64,000 nt of DNA, taken from contig CM043963.1 in the NCBI GenBank assembly GCA_014529385.2, positions 68,247,912-68,311,911 of the forward strand, in the 5' to 3' direction. Under the pieces are notes generated by a model, which was not told where the DNA came from, did not search any database, and saw nothing but the letters and a program-made list of their open reading frames with translations. The stretch is from Adiantum capillus-veneris. Its lineage: Eukaryota; Streptophyta; Polypodiopsida; Polypodiales; Pteridaceae. Below are positions 33,706 to 45,797 of the stretch, in pieces. A program made the position numbers and the translations under genes. Positions within the stretch are counted from its first letter, which is position 1, and every line of letters begins with the position of its first letter.

Positions 33706-34240
33706 GCGAGCTAGAGCCAAATGAGGGTGCAAACTTTTATGCTCTTCATCTTTTAGTAGGACAATGTTTGCAAGAAAAGAACCTTTTGATTATAAGGTGT
33801 GCTCGAAGTTGGTGCAAACTACTTTGGCCAATTTGAGGCAACATGGTGCACAATATGATCCATGGCCAGAGAAAGAGTATTTCTTGTTTGGCCGTGGAAA
33901 ACCCCCCACCATCGGAGTTACCATTTTTTTGGATGAGTACCCAAAGGACTAGTACCTCAATCTAGGGTTGACTTTAATCAAAGAGACACTGGGTCTTGTG
34001 TCTTATTATAAGATTTCTTATCTTGGCTGCAACATTGTACCCACCTATGTAATGGGCCTTAGGCTTAGCTATTTGATGTCTATGTTACATAGGAGAAAAA
34101 AAACATTTTGTGATCTTACCCCATTATTTCTCGGGGGTGCATAAGAACCTTATGTTTAGTGATGTATGATTGTTTTGAGAAGACAAAGTACTTATATGTA
34201 TTTTCAAGATGCAAAATCCTACTTAAGATTTTACGGAGCG

Positions 34241-34274
<34 letters not shown>

Positions 34275-37200
34275 TGTGACGGCTTTATCCAATTGCAACT
34301 TTCAATAGGCTACTTTTTGTCTTCCACGACCAACTACTCGAATCCATTCTCGAGATTTTTTTTTTTTTGGCACAAATCTAAAGAAATTTTAAGTCATGGC
34401 ACCCCAACAATGCCCATATATTACTCTCTAAAAAGTTATGTTTTCTCAATATTTAATGCTACAGATGGGAGGGCACAACATTGTTTATCGATGTCAATGT
34501 AGCTATAAATGTTGGCATTCTAGACTTGGATATGCAGATGTTAGTAGAAGCACATTTTATGCACATTACCAACAAGATGCGCAAGGGAATGCTCACCCTT
34601 CTATCCAAATGCACAAACCTCATCCTATGACTAATGAAAGTGACACATTTGTGGAGACTAGTAGTGTCACAATACCAGTATCCCATTAGACAAGGCGCAT
34701 GTGGTGTTCTTGCAAGGCATTTTGCAACGGGGGGCAATTAGTTAGCTTGGCTACTTATGCAAGGCATCAAAAGAACCTCGAAAGATTCAAAAAGCTTGCT
34801 TCTAACCTTGGGTTGGGATCAAATTTCACCACATTCTCTAGTGTCCTTTTAGATGAAGTTACTATTGAAGTAGAGAATATACAAGCTAGTAATGACGAGG
34901 TTCTTAATGAGATTGGTGGATCCAATCATAAAGTTGATAATGATCTCTCCCTTGATGATCAAATATTTCAGAGAATAATTGAATTGCAAGCTTTATGGGA
35001 CAAACATCAAGTGTCCTTGGAGTTTCAAGGTAGCATGCTTAGAATCCTCTTCGGTGGTATGGGAAGGCCTCGAGTCATTGGACACGAACAAGATGTGAAC
35101 AAGACAAGTTTGAGTAAGCTTCTTGTGCAATTTCCCAACACATGGGATGGATCTCTTGGTGACATACATGTACGTATCGGCATGCCTTGACCAGCTAAAT
35201 ACAATGTTTACAAGCCTAGGCATGGTTGAGTCTATGTGATACAAAGTGTGTCAAGGCATGAAGGACTCCACACATGCTCCTCTTCTTTATCCACCTAGCT
35301 TGGAAGATCACTATAGTAGCAACACAATTAGATGTGTATGTGTGTCAAATGAAAATACAAGAAAGGTACTGAAGCCTGATTGCTTAGTATGTTGTGAGAA
35401 ATACTCCACTTGTGGGTCTCCTAGCAAGGACATGTTTTGCTTTGATTACATACCCATAGGAGCTCAATCGAGATGGCTTTCAAGAATTCAGACTATATGC
35501 CATGAATTTCTTGCAATGTGGGAGAGAAAGGATAGGTTGATGCCAAATCCCAATAATAATCTTCAGTCAAACATTGAGGAATTTTGGGATGGGGCAAAGT
35601 GCAAGGAGCTTAAAGACTTTTGGGATCCTCAATCACTTTTTGAACTCCCTGTCATATGCCCAAAAGAGCATCGTAGGCAAGCATATCAGGCATTGCCACC
35701 TAATGGAAGATCCACTTGCCTCGAAAGTGAACAACAACACGTGGACATTGTGGTCTACAATGTTAGATGCAAGTCTTGTCGATGTCCTTTTATATCTACA
35801 CAAAAAAAGTGCCATGTAATGATCATTACTACACAATTGTCAACAATTTTCATCAAAGGATTTTAAACGAAAAAATGACACTCATGATTCACTTGTGTTT
35901 TTTCCTCTTGTAAGGAGACCCACGCAATTTTGCTTTATGTCTACATTGGGATGGTTTTCAATCATACAAGACAACACAAAAGAATTGTGGTGTAGTTGAG
36001 ATGAAGGTTTTGAATTGTGGAAAGAACTCACAAGTTGGCATGTTACTAGTGATTTTCATACCTTTCAGTTGTAAAAGAATCATTGGAAGCTCTGGCAAGA
36101 TTTTCCATGTCTTTTTAGCTCCCTTAATAGCGGAGATAGAAGATCTATTTGTCCATGGAGTTGAGATCAGCTACAATTATCCTTTGTCATGGATAAATGG
36201 CTTGGACAACTCTTTCTCTCTCTTTTTGTAGCTTATATACATCTTAAAAGCATGGAAAAATCTCTTACATTATTATTTCTTTTGTTTAAGGTCGTTGATG
36301 CTACTGCTTCTAGTGGGAAGAAGAATGAGCAAGATAAATTATCACATATGGTACTATTATTTGCTTCAATGATTTTACAACTAATTCTTTAAGTCATACT
36401 CTAAGTTTGAAGTATAGCTATAAAAAAAATTATTCTCTTTGAGTATAGTATGACTTCAACTTCCCAAGTGTTGTCTATAATGCTTTTCATTGACCATAGA
36501 AGCCCATGAAATTTTTAACTTTTATATTTGAGAATTGTGATATGAAATTTAGGTTACTACTACACCGACAAAGGATCATAATTGTAAAAACTTTACTCAA
36601 GACTTTGAGGAGTCTAACCTTTTTGAAGAACCACAAAAGATGGGTGGATTTTCAGAGGTAATCATGGTTTAATAACATTATAGCTAGTACTGTAAGCATG
36701 CAAGTAAACCATTTTAGCTTATGATATATAAGCCTCTCATTTCCACTTGTAGATAGATAAATTCATGTTGGAAATGAAAAGCTTTGAAGGTTTACAAACG
36801 CTACATTTCTGATGAGGAAATCCACAAATATAACATGCTTTTTTAATTGAGATTATTGAAAAAATAATCACGACTTTTCTCATTTGCTATAGGATCTTGA
36901 TGAATCTTATGTGCGGGATGAGATCCCAACTTCATATTGTGATCTTTTTAAACATGGAAGTATGAAGGGAGTAGATGTTGTAAAGGAAGGCGCTTCTTTG
37001 CTCAAAGGCCATATTGTAGGAGCACAAGAGGTAACACTTTTTTGTTTACAAATCATATCTCCTTGTAATAAATATCATGTCTTTTCATTTCATAGTTTCT
37101 TACTTCTTGTTATAGGATTGTGGTGATGTAAATCAAATTTCACATCACGGTTTTTCTCATCTTGGGAGTGTGAAGAGAGTACATGCTCCCAGAGAACATA

Positions 37201-40200
37201 TTTCTTTGGGAGATAATCAAATTTTAGTATCACAAGAGGTAAGAACTTTTATGGTTACATTTTATCCTTGAATTAAATATCATCTATTCTTATTCCCATG
37301 CATGCCTAATACATTGTATAGATGAGAACTTGTTCCGAAATTGAAAAGGAAAGTAAAGTGGAGCAAAAGAGTGTCGGAGTGAGAAAAGTAAGCATATAAA
37401 GCTAATTATTCATTTAGCTTTAGTACCATGCATTTACTTATGTTCAATCCATGCATAGGTAACCGCAAAAATGAGATCCCATAAGAAAGGAAAGGTCACC
37501 CTCAAAGCTCCCAAGACTAAGAGAGCAAAAGTACAACTAAGCTTTTAACACTAATATGTATATTTCTATATTCTATTGAAACATAAGAATGACTAAAGGA
37601 TATTCTTTTTATACTTTATGTTATTATTAGTTGATAGATTACAAGAGCTTGATCAAAGAAAAGTGCATCTCTTCAACCCTCTGAAATGAAGTAAGCAACA
37701 TCTCTTAAATTAAAATCTCTTAATCATAGGTCATCTTCAATTGTTTCATTAGTGTGCACATTCTCACTTTGTTTTTGTGTGGTTGTAGATCAAGGAGACG
37801 CCACTAGAAGACCTTAAGACCATTTTTCTCAAATACATGGGAGAGGGAACAATAAGTAGTATGTACTTCTCATTAAGAAATACATACATTACTTTTTTAA
37901 AAATAGAGCTTAGCTTTAGGTCTTTTTGTAGTGATGTAAAAAATCCCGATAGTGTGACCATGGTTCGCAAGATTGTAGGTTGGTTGATAGATACTAAGAA
38001 AATAGAAGTAATGTTGAAAGATAATCCTCGTACTTTAGAGGACATTGTAATATGTGGTTGATGACACTCAAGCTCAATTAAGACACATGTTTTCAACTTA
38101 ATTTTTTTGTGTCATATTTAGGTATATTTTTTTCTTTTAGAGTGCCTTTGACAAACTGATATTTGAGATTGGGGATCTCTTTGATACCATGTGCTACTTG
38201 GTGATCCTAAAACATGAGGTTATGGTAATCTTCACACCTCAAAAAATAATTCCTATATGGTGATCTTCAAACCTTTAAAAATTCCTACATAAGAAAAGAA
38301 ATTAATTCCTATATGGCAATTTTCACGCTTTATAAAATCCCTATATAGCAATGTCTTTGGTTATCTAGGGAAATAATTACACTTTAAAATTCCCTACATC
38401 CCAACTTTTCCTACATTTCCTACTTACATATGTAGGAAAATGTCTCACTTTTCCTAGTCTTGACTTTTCCTACATACGTGCATTGAAAGTAGGAAAAGTA
38501 TATCTAAAACTTTTTTTTTTCCAATATAGGAATGATCTAAAAGTTCCTTGTAGAGGAACATTGCAATAGGTGATGATAGAGGAACATTAGATAAAAGAAC
38601 TTTTGTTATACTATATATAACATCAAAAATGGAAAAAAAGGTGTTGGAACCCACCTGGACGCCAGGAACCAGCGGACCTGGTCACCATTCCACACTGTCA
38701 ATAAGACAATGTGGGGCTTGACATGTATCGCAACCCCTTGGGAATGGCCTCCCCATGGCCATTCCCTACACTGTCATGATCGCTGGTTGGCTCACTGTGA
38801 ACCAGCCACGATGAACCTCTACAAGTGACTGTCATTCTACATGCTTACGTGTCAAGATCTGAGCACTTCACGATTATCATTACTGACTTGTCAAGCTCTA
38901 AGCGCTTCACTAATTACCTTTGTTGATTTGTCAAGGTGTGACCCTCCCAACTGACGGAGACAGAAGGGAATGCTTGGTCGGGCCATTCACAGTAGCACGC
39001 TCTCAACTGCCAACAGTCACCTAACCTGCTGTGCAAGGACCATCCCCTACCCCATGTGTGCATGGTTACAAAAGGCAGCCGAGGATAGACTTCTAGAGCT
39101 CCTTTTTGGACACTTTTACACAAGTAGTGGCAGGGTATAAATAGAGGGGCTTGGGTGAATCACGAAGATTTGAAACTCCCTCCTTTGGGCCTATTCACAA
39201 ATTATGTACAAGGAAGATGATAAGATCGACCAAAAGTGTAAAATAGCCCCTCTAAGAGAGACCACCCCCTGTAGATGTGTGAAAAAGGGCAACTTTAATG
39301 GGCTTACTCACAAATGTACAAGGAAGATCAAGAGAGATAAGAGAGGCGATCCCCTCTACATGTGTGAAAAAAAAGGGCAAAAGGCAACCTTGAATCTACT
39401 ATCCGTGTGCTCAATTCAGCCCCTCATGTAGCAGATTTTTAGTTGATCCCCCTTCGCTACTTCACAGGCAGTGTTCGGGAAAAATGTGTCTCATCTTAAC
39501 ATCGTGCCGTTTTCAATTTCCAAAATGCCGGCCAAGGGCAAGGGGAAAAGGAGAAATTCCGCCCAAAATAGAGAAAAATAGTGCAAAAACCCCAAAAAAC
39601 ACCGTAATTTTCTAAAATTTCCTCTTTGCAAATTCAAGGAAAGAAATTTTGTATGTTTGGAAAAATGATTTTTCCCGAACACTGATCAGAGGATGTTTTG
39701 GAAATATTCTCTCTCGTGGGAAAGCGTTTTCTTTCCCTATATTGTTTTCCAGGTTCTGACAACCCTCCCGCCTCCTCTGCAGAAGCTCATGATGATGGTG
39801 TAATGTCGAAAAGCTCTTGTGCACGTAAAGAGGCCAACCAGCTTATCCTAATTCTTAAAAGGAGACCTAAAATCTATATATGATTTACCAGTCCACTCAC
39901 CTCGAACTTGTGGATCTTTGCATATTGCTAATGCAAGGGTAGTCTTTCCAATCCCACCCATGCCTCCCACTAACGTCACCATCTTGTCGTCGCCACCGAA
40001 GAGCAGCAACTTCACTTGGTCGATCGGATTGTCCAGACCCACCAAAAACAGATCGACGTGGAGCTCATCCAGTCGTTTCCCGGGCTCAGTACTAATGTGT
40101 CCCACATCATGATGAGTTCCACTAGTGTTGTTAGCTTGCCTCACCCAGTCCAAAAGAAGACTTGTGTTTCCATCCATCCTTGCCATCAAAGGATCGATGG

Positions 40201-40645
40201 CTTCCCGCAACTTGTACTGCTCTTCAAGCAGCACCTGTAGGTGTGCATCTAGCTCCTGCAATAACAGTGTGTTCAACGCTGCCAGGTTTCGCAAGTGTTG
40301 CAGGATCTGTTTCCTGAGCTTGAGGATGGCCCTGCTGTAGCGAAGTCGCTGAATAGGATGCCAGCCGCTGAGTTGGATGCATGACTCCACCAGAAATCTC
40401 CCCTGCTCAAGCTGCTCCTTGAAATCGAGCAAGCGCTGCTCCCAGTCACGTGCAGGTATCTGCACATGGCGGCATATCTCGCGGAAAGTGGGCAAGTGAG
40501 TATCAAGATCCTCGGCCAGATTCTTGCAGTGCTTCTTGCACCACACCATTTTGGAAACTGCATCTTTGGCAAGGTTGTAAAGATCGGAGTATGCTTGAGC
40601 AACCACCGCACCCACAGCAGCTCCCACCAGCACACCTTCCGCCAT
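29197..40645 (-). CDS. RPW8-type NLR (helper-NLR class) immune receptor, five exons
   Basis: Exons on minus: 40645-39901, 32158-31747, 31664-31300, 31191-30980, 30848-29197. All introns are GT-AG and phases agree if one base is restored in a six-G run at 32065-32070. The result would be about 1128 residues. Residues 1-150 form an RPW8-like helical domain starting 'MAEGVLVGAAVGAVV'. The P-loop GGMGGIGKTT is at about 227-236, followed by 'FFTVSQSPDMMGLL', kinase-2 'LLVLDDVW', 'TLITTRQAS', 'CLPLALKVIGG' and 'FSQHDVMRDLAIYLG'. QHD in place of MHD marks the RNL (ADR1/NRG1-like) class, as does 'SISTGAMTEQEW'. Exon 5 codes about 15 leucine-rich repeats of the form LPESFGQLxxLxxLxLxxC and ends in a run of 16 prolines. 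RNL proteins act as helper receptors forming membrane channels after activation. The missing base makes it a pseudogene allele or an assembly error. Confidence 0.9.
32065..32070 (-). other. Frameshift in a G homopolymer of the NLR exon 2
   Basis: Upstream the frame reads 'SPDMMGLLSTIWQQVVGG'. Downstream the frame that carries 'FQNEEDAYRQLKGRLL' needs seven G residues here, but six are present (plus strand six C). All other exon phases fit the seven-G version. Confidence 0.8.
32345..33355. repeat. Tandem repeat, about 428-bp unit, 2.4 copies, with internal palindrome
   Basis: Units start at 'ggtgtagggaatggcc' (about 32349, 32778, 33206). Each has an inverted repeat around 'gggaatggcc...ggccattcc' and 'ggaatggccactgcagggcc'. 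The sequence between the palindromes contains 'gctcaggctcagttgcacag'. A related palindrome ('gggaatggcc...ggccattccctacac') occurs at 38740-38775, so the unit is a dispersed repeat family. Confidence 0.85.
33638..33705. repeat. (TG)n(AG)n microsatellite
   Basis: About 25 bases of TG repeats directly followed by about 40 bases of AG repeats. Confidence 0.95.
34438..35866 (+). pseudogene. CMC/TNP2-like (Plavaka-type) transposase relic inside NLR intron 1
   Basis: Two zinc-binding blocks occur, 'YRCQCSYKCWHS...STFYAH' (about 34490-34565) and 'MWCSCKAFCNGG...ATYARHQKNLE' (34699-34785), in one frame but separated by a stop at 34687-34689. Further on another frame (35246-35866) has 'FDYIPIGAQSRWLSRI', an aromatic-rich block, 'EEFWDGAKCKELKDFWDP' and 'ELPVICPKEHRR'. 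This order, with cysteine motifs, FxYIP, then DG...FW and LP..CP, is that of the N-terminal half of TNP2/Plavaka-like transposases. No catalytic core is seen downstream. Frame breaks indicate a relic, although some could be unrecognised introns. It is antisense to the NLR gene. Confidence 0.5.
36291..38061 (+). CDS. Unrecognised multi-exon gene within the NLR intron; six symmetric exons and a longer last exon
   Basis: Segments bounded by good splice sites, all a multiple of three in length and open in phase 0: 36291-36350 (60), 36553-36657 (105), 36893-37030 (138), 37116-37238 (123), 37322-37387 (66), 37459-37530 (72). A last exon from 37789 ends at stop 38061. The 138- and 123-bp exons look like duplicates ('HGSMKGVDVVKEGASLLK' versus 'LGSVKRVHAPREHISLGD', each ending QE). 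The 72-bp exon is lysine-rich, like a nuclear localisation signal. The last exon encodes 'LKTIFLKYMGEGTISSMYF...DIVICG'. A segment at 37631-37690 would add a stop if used. Function unknown. It may be the second gene of the transposon whose transposase relic lies just upstream. Confidence 0.4.
38062..39468. other. Intron DNA with repeats, no coding region recognised
   Basis: At 38200-38420 short words such as 'cctatatggcaat' and 'ttcctaca' recur, with 'ttttcctac...' mirrored as 'gtaggaaaa' (38400-38500), a weak inverted repeat. At 38640-38790 lies a piece related to the 428-bp repeat. At 39200-39385 a segment with 'tgtacaaggaagat' and 'ctgtagatgtgtgaaaaagggc' is duplicated in tandem (second copy from 39311). 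Confidence 0.45.
39469..39684. mobile_element. hAT-like MITE
   Basis: Terminal inverted repeats CAGTGTTCGGGAAAAA (39469) and TTTTTCCCGAACACTG (ending 39684) enclose 216 bp of non-coding sequence. Flanking octamers TTCACAGG and ATCAGAGG agree at 6 of 8 bases, fitting an 8-bp hAT target duplication. A second, diverged end of the same kind (CAGTGTTCGAGAAAAA) is at about 41820. Confidence 0.75.
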
Positions 40646-41350
40646 AGAGGAGAGGCCTTAGCGCGAGAGAGAGAGAGAGAGAGAGAAGACGAAGAAGAGA
40701 GTTTTAACGTGGTAGCAAACTATCCCAAGAGACCTTAAAGATATGAACTCAAGACCCGTTATTCAAAAGGGACATGGCATAACGAATCTACCACACTTGG
40801 TGGTAATAGAATAAAGGAAAGAAGATAGCTTGAATAAAGGAGAGAACTACTTCAGAGAAGAAAGTGAGAGAGAGAGTAAAGGGATATATAGATCGAATAA
40901 AGGAGAGAAGATAGCTTGAATAAAGGGGAAAGCGAAAGGGTAGAAACAAGGTCAAAATTCACTATGGCCTACATAAGCTATAATAAGAGACTTCTTTGTA
41001 AGAGAGAAAAATAAAAAGTGACACTAGTAATTTAAAGTATGTGATATCACATTTAAATATTATAATTTTTTTATAAAAAGTGTAGCAATGAGTTGTTTAG
41101 ATTACAATATATTTCAAAAGCATAAAAAATAATGTTTGACACCCAATACTCAATGCTCCTCTTTAAAGAGAGAGGTACACAAATGTCAACATCCTCTCAC
41201 AAGGAACTAAAAGAAATATTTTAAAGAAAGTTTATTAGCTTCTCATGTGACACTAATCCGCACACTTTATCCAATGGTCCAGAGATGCACCCAAAATCCA
41301 ACCTGTTACTAAGGACTACTTATGTAGTCAATTAAGAACAAAGCATCTCC

Positions 41351-41381
<31 letters not shown>

Positions 41382-42720
41382 CCTTCCACACATCATGTCA
41401 TCTTTTTTTCTTCTTCCCAATGCTAATGAGGATCTTCTTAGATTCTAGGTAATTAAGCAACTCAAACAAAATTTGGCATACATAGTTGAGAGGACATTGA
41501 GGTTTCTTTGTGAGAGAAAAAAAAGAGAAAGTGACATTAGCATTTCAAATTTTTTGGTCAAATAGAGTATTGCAGTTTTTGGAAACAAGTGTAACAATGA
41601 CTTATTTAGTCAACAATATATTCCAAAAGCATTAAAAATAATGACTAAACCAATATTCAATTATTCAATGGCTCTCTTTAAAGAGAGAGGTACACAAATG
41701 TCAACACCCCTCACAAGGACTTAGAAGAAATAATAATTAACAAGGTAAAGTTTTTAAGTTGACCTGAAGAAAGCAATAATTTTAGTTGTAATACATTGTG
41801 TATGTATGTGTGTATATGTCAGTGTTCGAGAAAAATCATTTTAAAAAACATACAAAATTTTCTTTGGGGTAGATTCAAAGAGAAAATTTTACAAAATAAT
41901 CGATAATTTTTGCAATTTTACTCTATTTCTATAAAATTTTTAAGCGGATTTTCTCCTTCTCCTTCTCCCTTCAAGTAGCTAATTTGGATTTTCAACCAGC
42001 TCAAGGCTAAGTTAAGGTATACTTTTTGGCTTTCTAAAAGAAGTCTTAGAGGAGAGTTGGATTAGGCATACTTTGAATGTTTTCAGTGATGATTGAGACT
42101 AACTTTAAATGTTGTTTCAGTTTTAAAATAGTAAATGGATCTTTTTATTTCACCTTTCATTTCACATCCTGACATGTCTTGATTTTTTTTTTGCATTCTA
42201 TTGTTTTAGAATGTCAAAGTGAAACTTCACCTTCCATAATTCTAGTAAATTCTATGCACACACACACACATATATATATATATATGAGTTCTTTCTATTT
42301 CACATGTCATAATTTCACAGCTTCACATGGCTCGATTTTTCTTGCATTCTATGAATTGATTCTACTCAATATTTGAGAAAGTCTCTTTTATTAAGTGGTC
42401 GTCGGTCGAGTTTCCTCTTCACAAAGAAGAGAACAGAATATACTAGCATAAATTTTAAATTTACAAGAATTTTGAGCTATTTTCTCCCATATTTCACCGT
42501 TATTCTTGTCGTTACTATGGTTTGCATCTTGCTAGTCTCGATTATCAACCGACTCAAGGCTAAGCTGAGGCAATCCTTTTTCAAACACTAATTCCAGTTA
42601 AACTCAACCTAATGACTTTATCACTTTTTAATTTTTTAGAAAGCCGCCGTGACCCTTTTACTTTTTTCGAACACTTGTGTGTGTGTGTGGATGAGAGAGA
42701 GTGTGTGTGTGTGTGTGTGT

Positions 42721-42759
<39 letters not shown>

Positions 42760-45740
42760 AGGGAGGGAGGGAGATTAAAAAAAAGCCGAGGTCCAATGTA
42801 ATCGGCTAAAATTGTAAAATCCCGGTTAGATTTTGAGCTTGTCTTTAAGAAAACCAAGAAATTTACACAAGTTTTAGTGTTATTACTGGCAAAAGCTTCA
42901 AATTTTGACCTAAATATTGGAAGAATTTCAAGTTTACCCTTATTTTTATCGGTTAGGGAGAATCTATTTTTCTAGACATGGAGGGAGGGAGAGCTAGAGG
43001 ATCTCTTTTATACATTCTAATGCTTCACATCAATACCAATATAGAGAAACCTTTTAAAAACACTTAAATGAAGAAACAAGGTGAATGATCACGATGGCCT
43101 GCTAAGATAGTGCTATAAAATTAGGAGGAAGGCAAGGTACTAAGAAAAATACTCACTATTACATGTGTAGCTCGATGTGGTTAAAAAGATTTTGTGATCT
43201 GCATTTGCTGCTTCTTTTTTTATGGGAATGAGAGCTAAGGTACTCATTGTTAGCCCTTGACAAGCCCTCGTAGTACATGTGATCTTGTTTTGTTTGGAAT
43301 ACAGATGAAGTCCTCAACGTTAGCCCATGACAATCCATAGGGCCACTCTTTGCCTATCTTGCAATTATCCTTTGATAAAAAAGGTAGCATGATCACTATG
43401 ATCATGGGATGTTTTTTTATAAAAATCCAAGAATCTATGTATGAGTTTACAATATCCTCAAAGAAAAGTGGAGAGGGGACATTTTCTTGCACCGATGATG
43501 GTACTTTTGGAAAGGGAGGCTTTGGAATCCGCTCTATGAGGACTATGGTGGCTCCCAAGCAAGGGGTGAGGTAGTTGCTTCAGCCAGATGAGCTTCTGGC
43601 AAGGGTCGAATGGTCACTCTAAACCATGGTAGGGATGCAACCTCCACCCCAAACAAGTATAGGTAAGACTAGTACTACCTGAATGAGTGCTAAACAAGGA
43701 ATAGCGGTACATTGAACGACTCTAGATCAGGATCAGTTGTAGACCAACTTGCTACAAGTAATGCAAATGCACAAAAAGGCATAAGTGTGCCTTGTACAAA
43801 CATGAACGTAAGTTCAGACAAAGGTCCATGTGCTTAGTTTCACGATAGCAGTGATTCTTTATTGGGCATTAAGAATATGCAAATTCACCAACACAAGCAC
43901 ATTGGTACTGACCTAACATTGAAATTTGCTTGAGAGACCTTTATCGCATCCTTAAAAGGACCATTGTTAACTGTAAGTTCCATCCAAATATGCGAGTGCA
44001 TTTCATTGTGTATACATTTAGTATCAGCATGAAAAGCAATCATTGTTCCTGTAATCAGAATAGAGAAAATCATTTTACATACACAAGTATGCAATTCAAG
44101 AGTTCTCCTCCTCGCAATAACCATAAGTAATAAGTAACGAGGGTACAACTTCCAGGTCCATGGCACCAAATGAACCAGCAGAGGTCAATGCTCTTACAAG
44201 CTGGGGCCGCATCACCCTCAAGACCATCTCTCGAGATTTCCATTGTTAAGTTTGAGTAGTACTCTTACGCTCGACTGAGACTCTAAGCTACATACTCATC
44301 TGCACCCAAGGTTCTTTCTGGTGAGAAGTAGCTAGGGACTGAAGGAGGTTGTTGTAAGGTTCCTCTTTACACACGAGCTACATTCACTTGATATGTATAT
44401 CAAATGTGTGTGCACGCACAAGGCTTGAGTTTCAATCCATGAAATTTACTAATAGTATTGAGAAAAAGTGTTGAAGAGCTTGAATGACCACATCATACAC
44501 CGTTCAAATGCTAGCTACATGATTTTTTGTTTCTGTACTCTAGCATTATGACCGTCTTGCAATACTCAGGGCGTTAAGCCGACTTGCGAACACACAATCA
44601 CCTGCACTGGCAATCATCTACAAAATTGTAAAGGGCTTGATACAGAAGTGGGTTTTTTTGTAACCCAAGAATTAAGCTATCTTGCAGACACACAAAAATT
44701 GCCCATGCAGAGAGTCATCCTCAAATGATGAAGAGCTTGCATGAGCACAACATACATCATTGAAATGACTAGTACATGAGTTGGGTGTTTCTATACTCCA
44801 AGCATTAAGCGGCCTTGCAACATAATCACTAGTGCAGGTGGTCATCTACAAAATGTATCTTTGAGTGTGACACACACATCAAAGGAAGCACACCGAGGAT
44901 AATGGTTGACTGCCAGAGAGATGCAGATAGACCGATAAAGCTCTAAACAATGAAAATATATATGTATGTATACTAGGAAAACAAGGTGAGGCATCACATG
45001 GGCTGCCAATGGATGGAACTCGCGAGGCGGTAACACAGACGGCTCTACACAGTAGCTCACATGCGCACACCTTCTCCAAACTGCCAGCGTTTCACCCCTT
45101 AGCCTGCCCATGTTTCCTCCTCAGTAACGTCGTCGTACCTTCACTCAAAGCCCTCAAAACATGATGGTCGTCCACGTGGACGGCATTCTTCAATGTACAC
45201 CCAAGCCAACCCAACACTAAGGCCTTTCCTCAGCAAGCCAAAAATCACATCGTATGTAATCAAGTGGTGAAAAGACTAAAGTGCAAATAAAGGTTAGATT
45301 ACATTTAATGTGATAGTGAAACTTTTGATGGTGAGAGATTTGCACATTTTCTCCACCACTTCTCTATGGCCTTCTTAGGCCAAAAAGAGATCATGCATGG
45401 AAATTCATGTACAACAATACTGGTCCATGAGAGAGATAAGTGTGTGTGCACACGTGCGCATGCCCACGGCCTGGACACTAGGTCTTAGAGAGATCAGAGA
45501 GAGTGTACTAGCTATGTGTGCCATACTGCTAATGCTTCAAATAAATCACATCAGCAAAAAGCAAGGTTATACAACCATTATTCTGAAAAATTATAGGTTA
45601 TAAAAACCGTTATTCTAAGAATTTGTAAGTGTTTATGATTCACAAATATTTTCTAGCTTGAAAGTTAGTATGAAATTTGGATTTTCAAGCTCAAATCTAA
45701 CCATGTGGTTAATGAGATTCTCATGAAGTTTTTCTCCATT

Positions 45741-45797
<57 letters not shown>

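Larger units (their letters stand above)
32159..39900 (-). other. Intron 1 of the NLR gene, 7742 bp
   Basis: Donor CGAG/GTGAGT at 39900 and acceptor GTTGCAG at 32159. It splits the codon after the P-loop exon (G/AG gives Glu, reading on as 'FFQDRIHFFTVSQ'). The other introns of the gene are 82, 108 and 131 bp. It contains 428-bp tandem repeats, a microsatellite, a CMC-type transposase relic on the opposite strand, symmetric exons and a hAT-like MITE. Confidence 0.85.

Noticed and set aside
43350..45111. Short frames such as 43350-43574 and 44842-45111 as small genes
   Set aside because: No family motif, no splice or promoter support, and surrounding sequence is repeat-rich.
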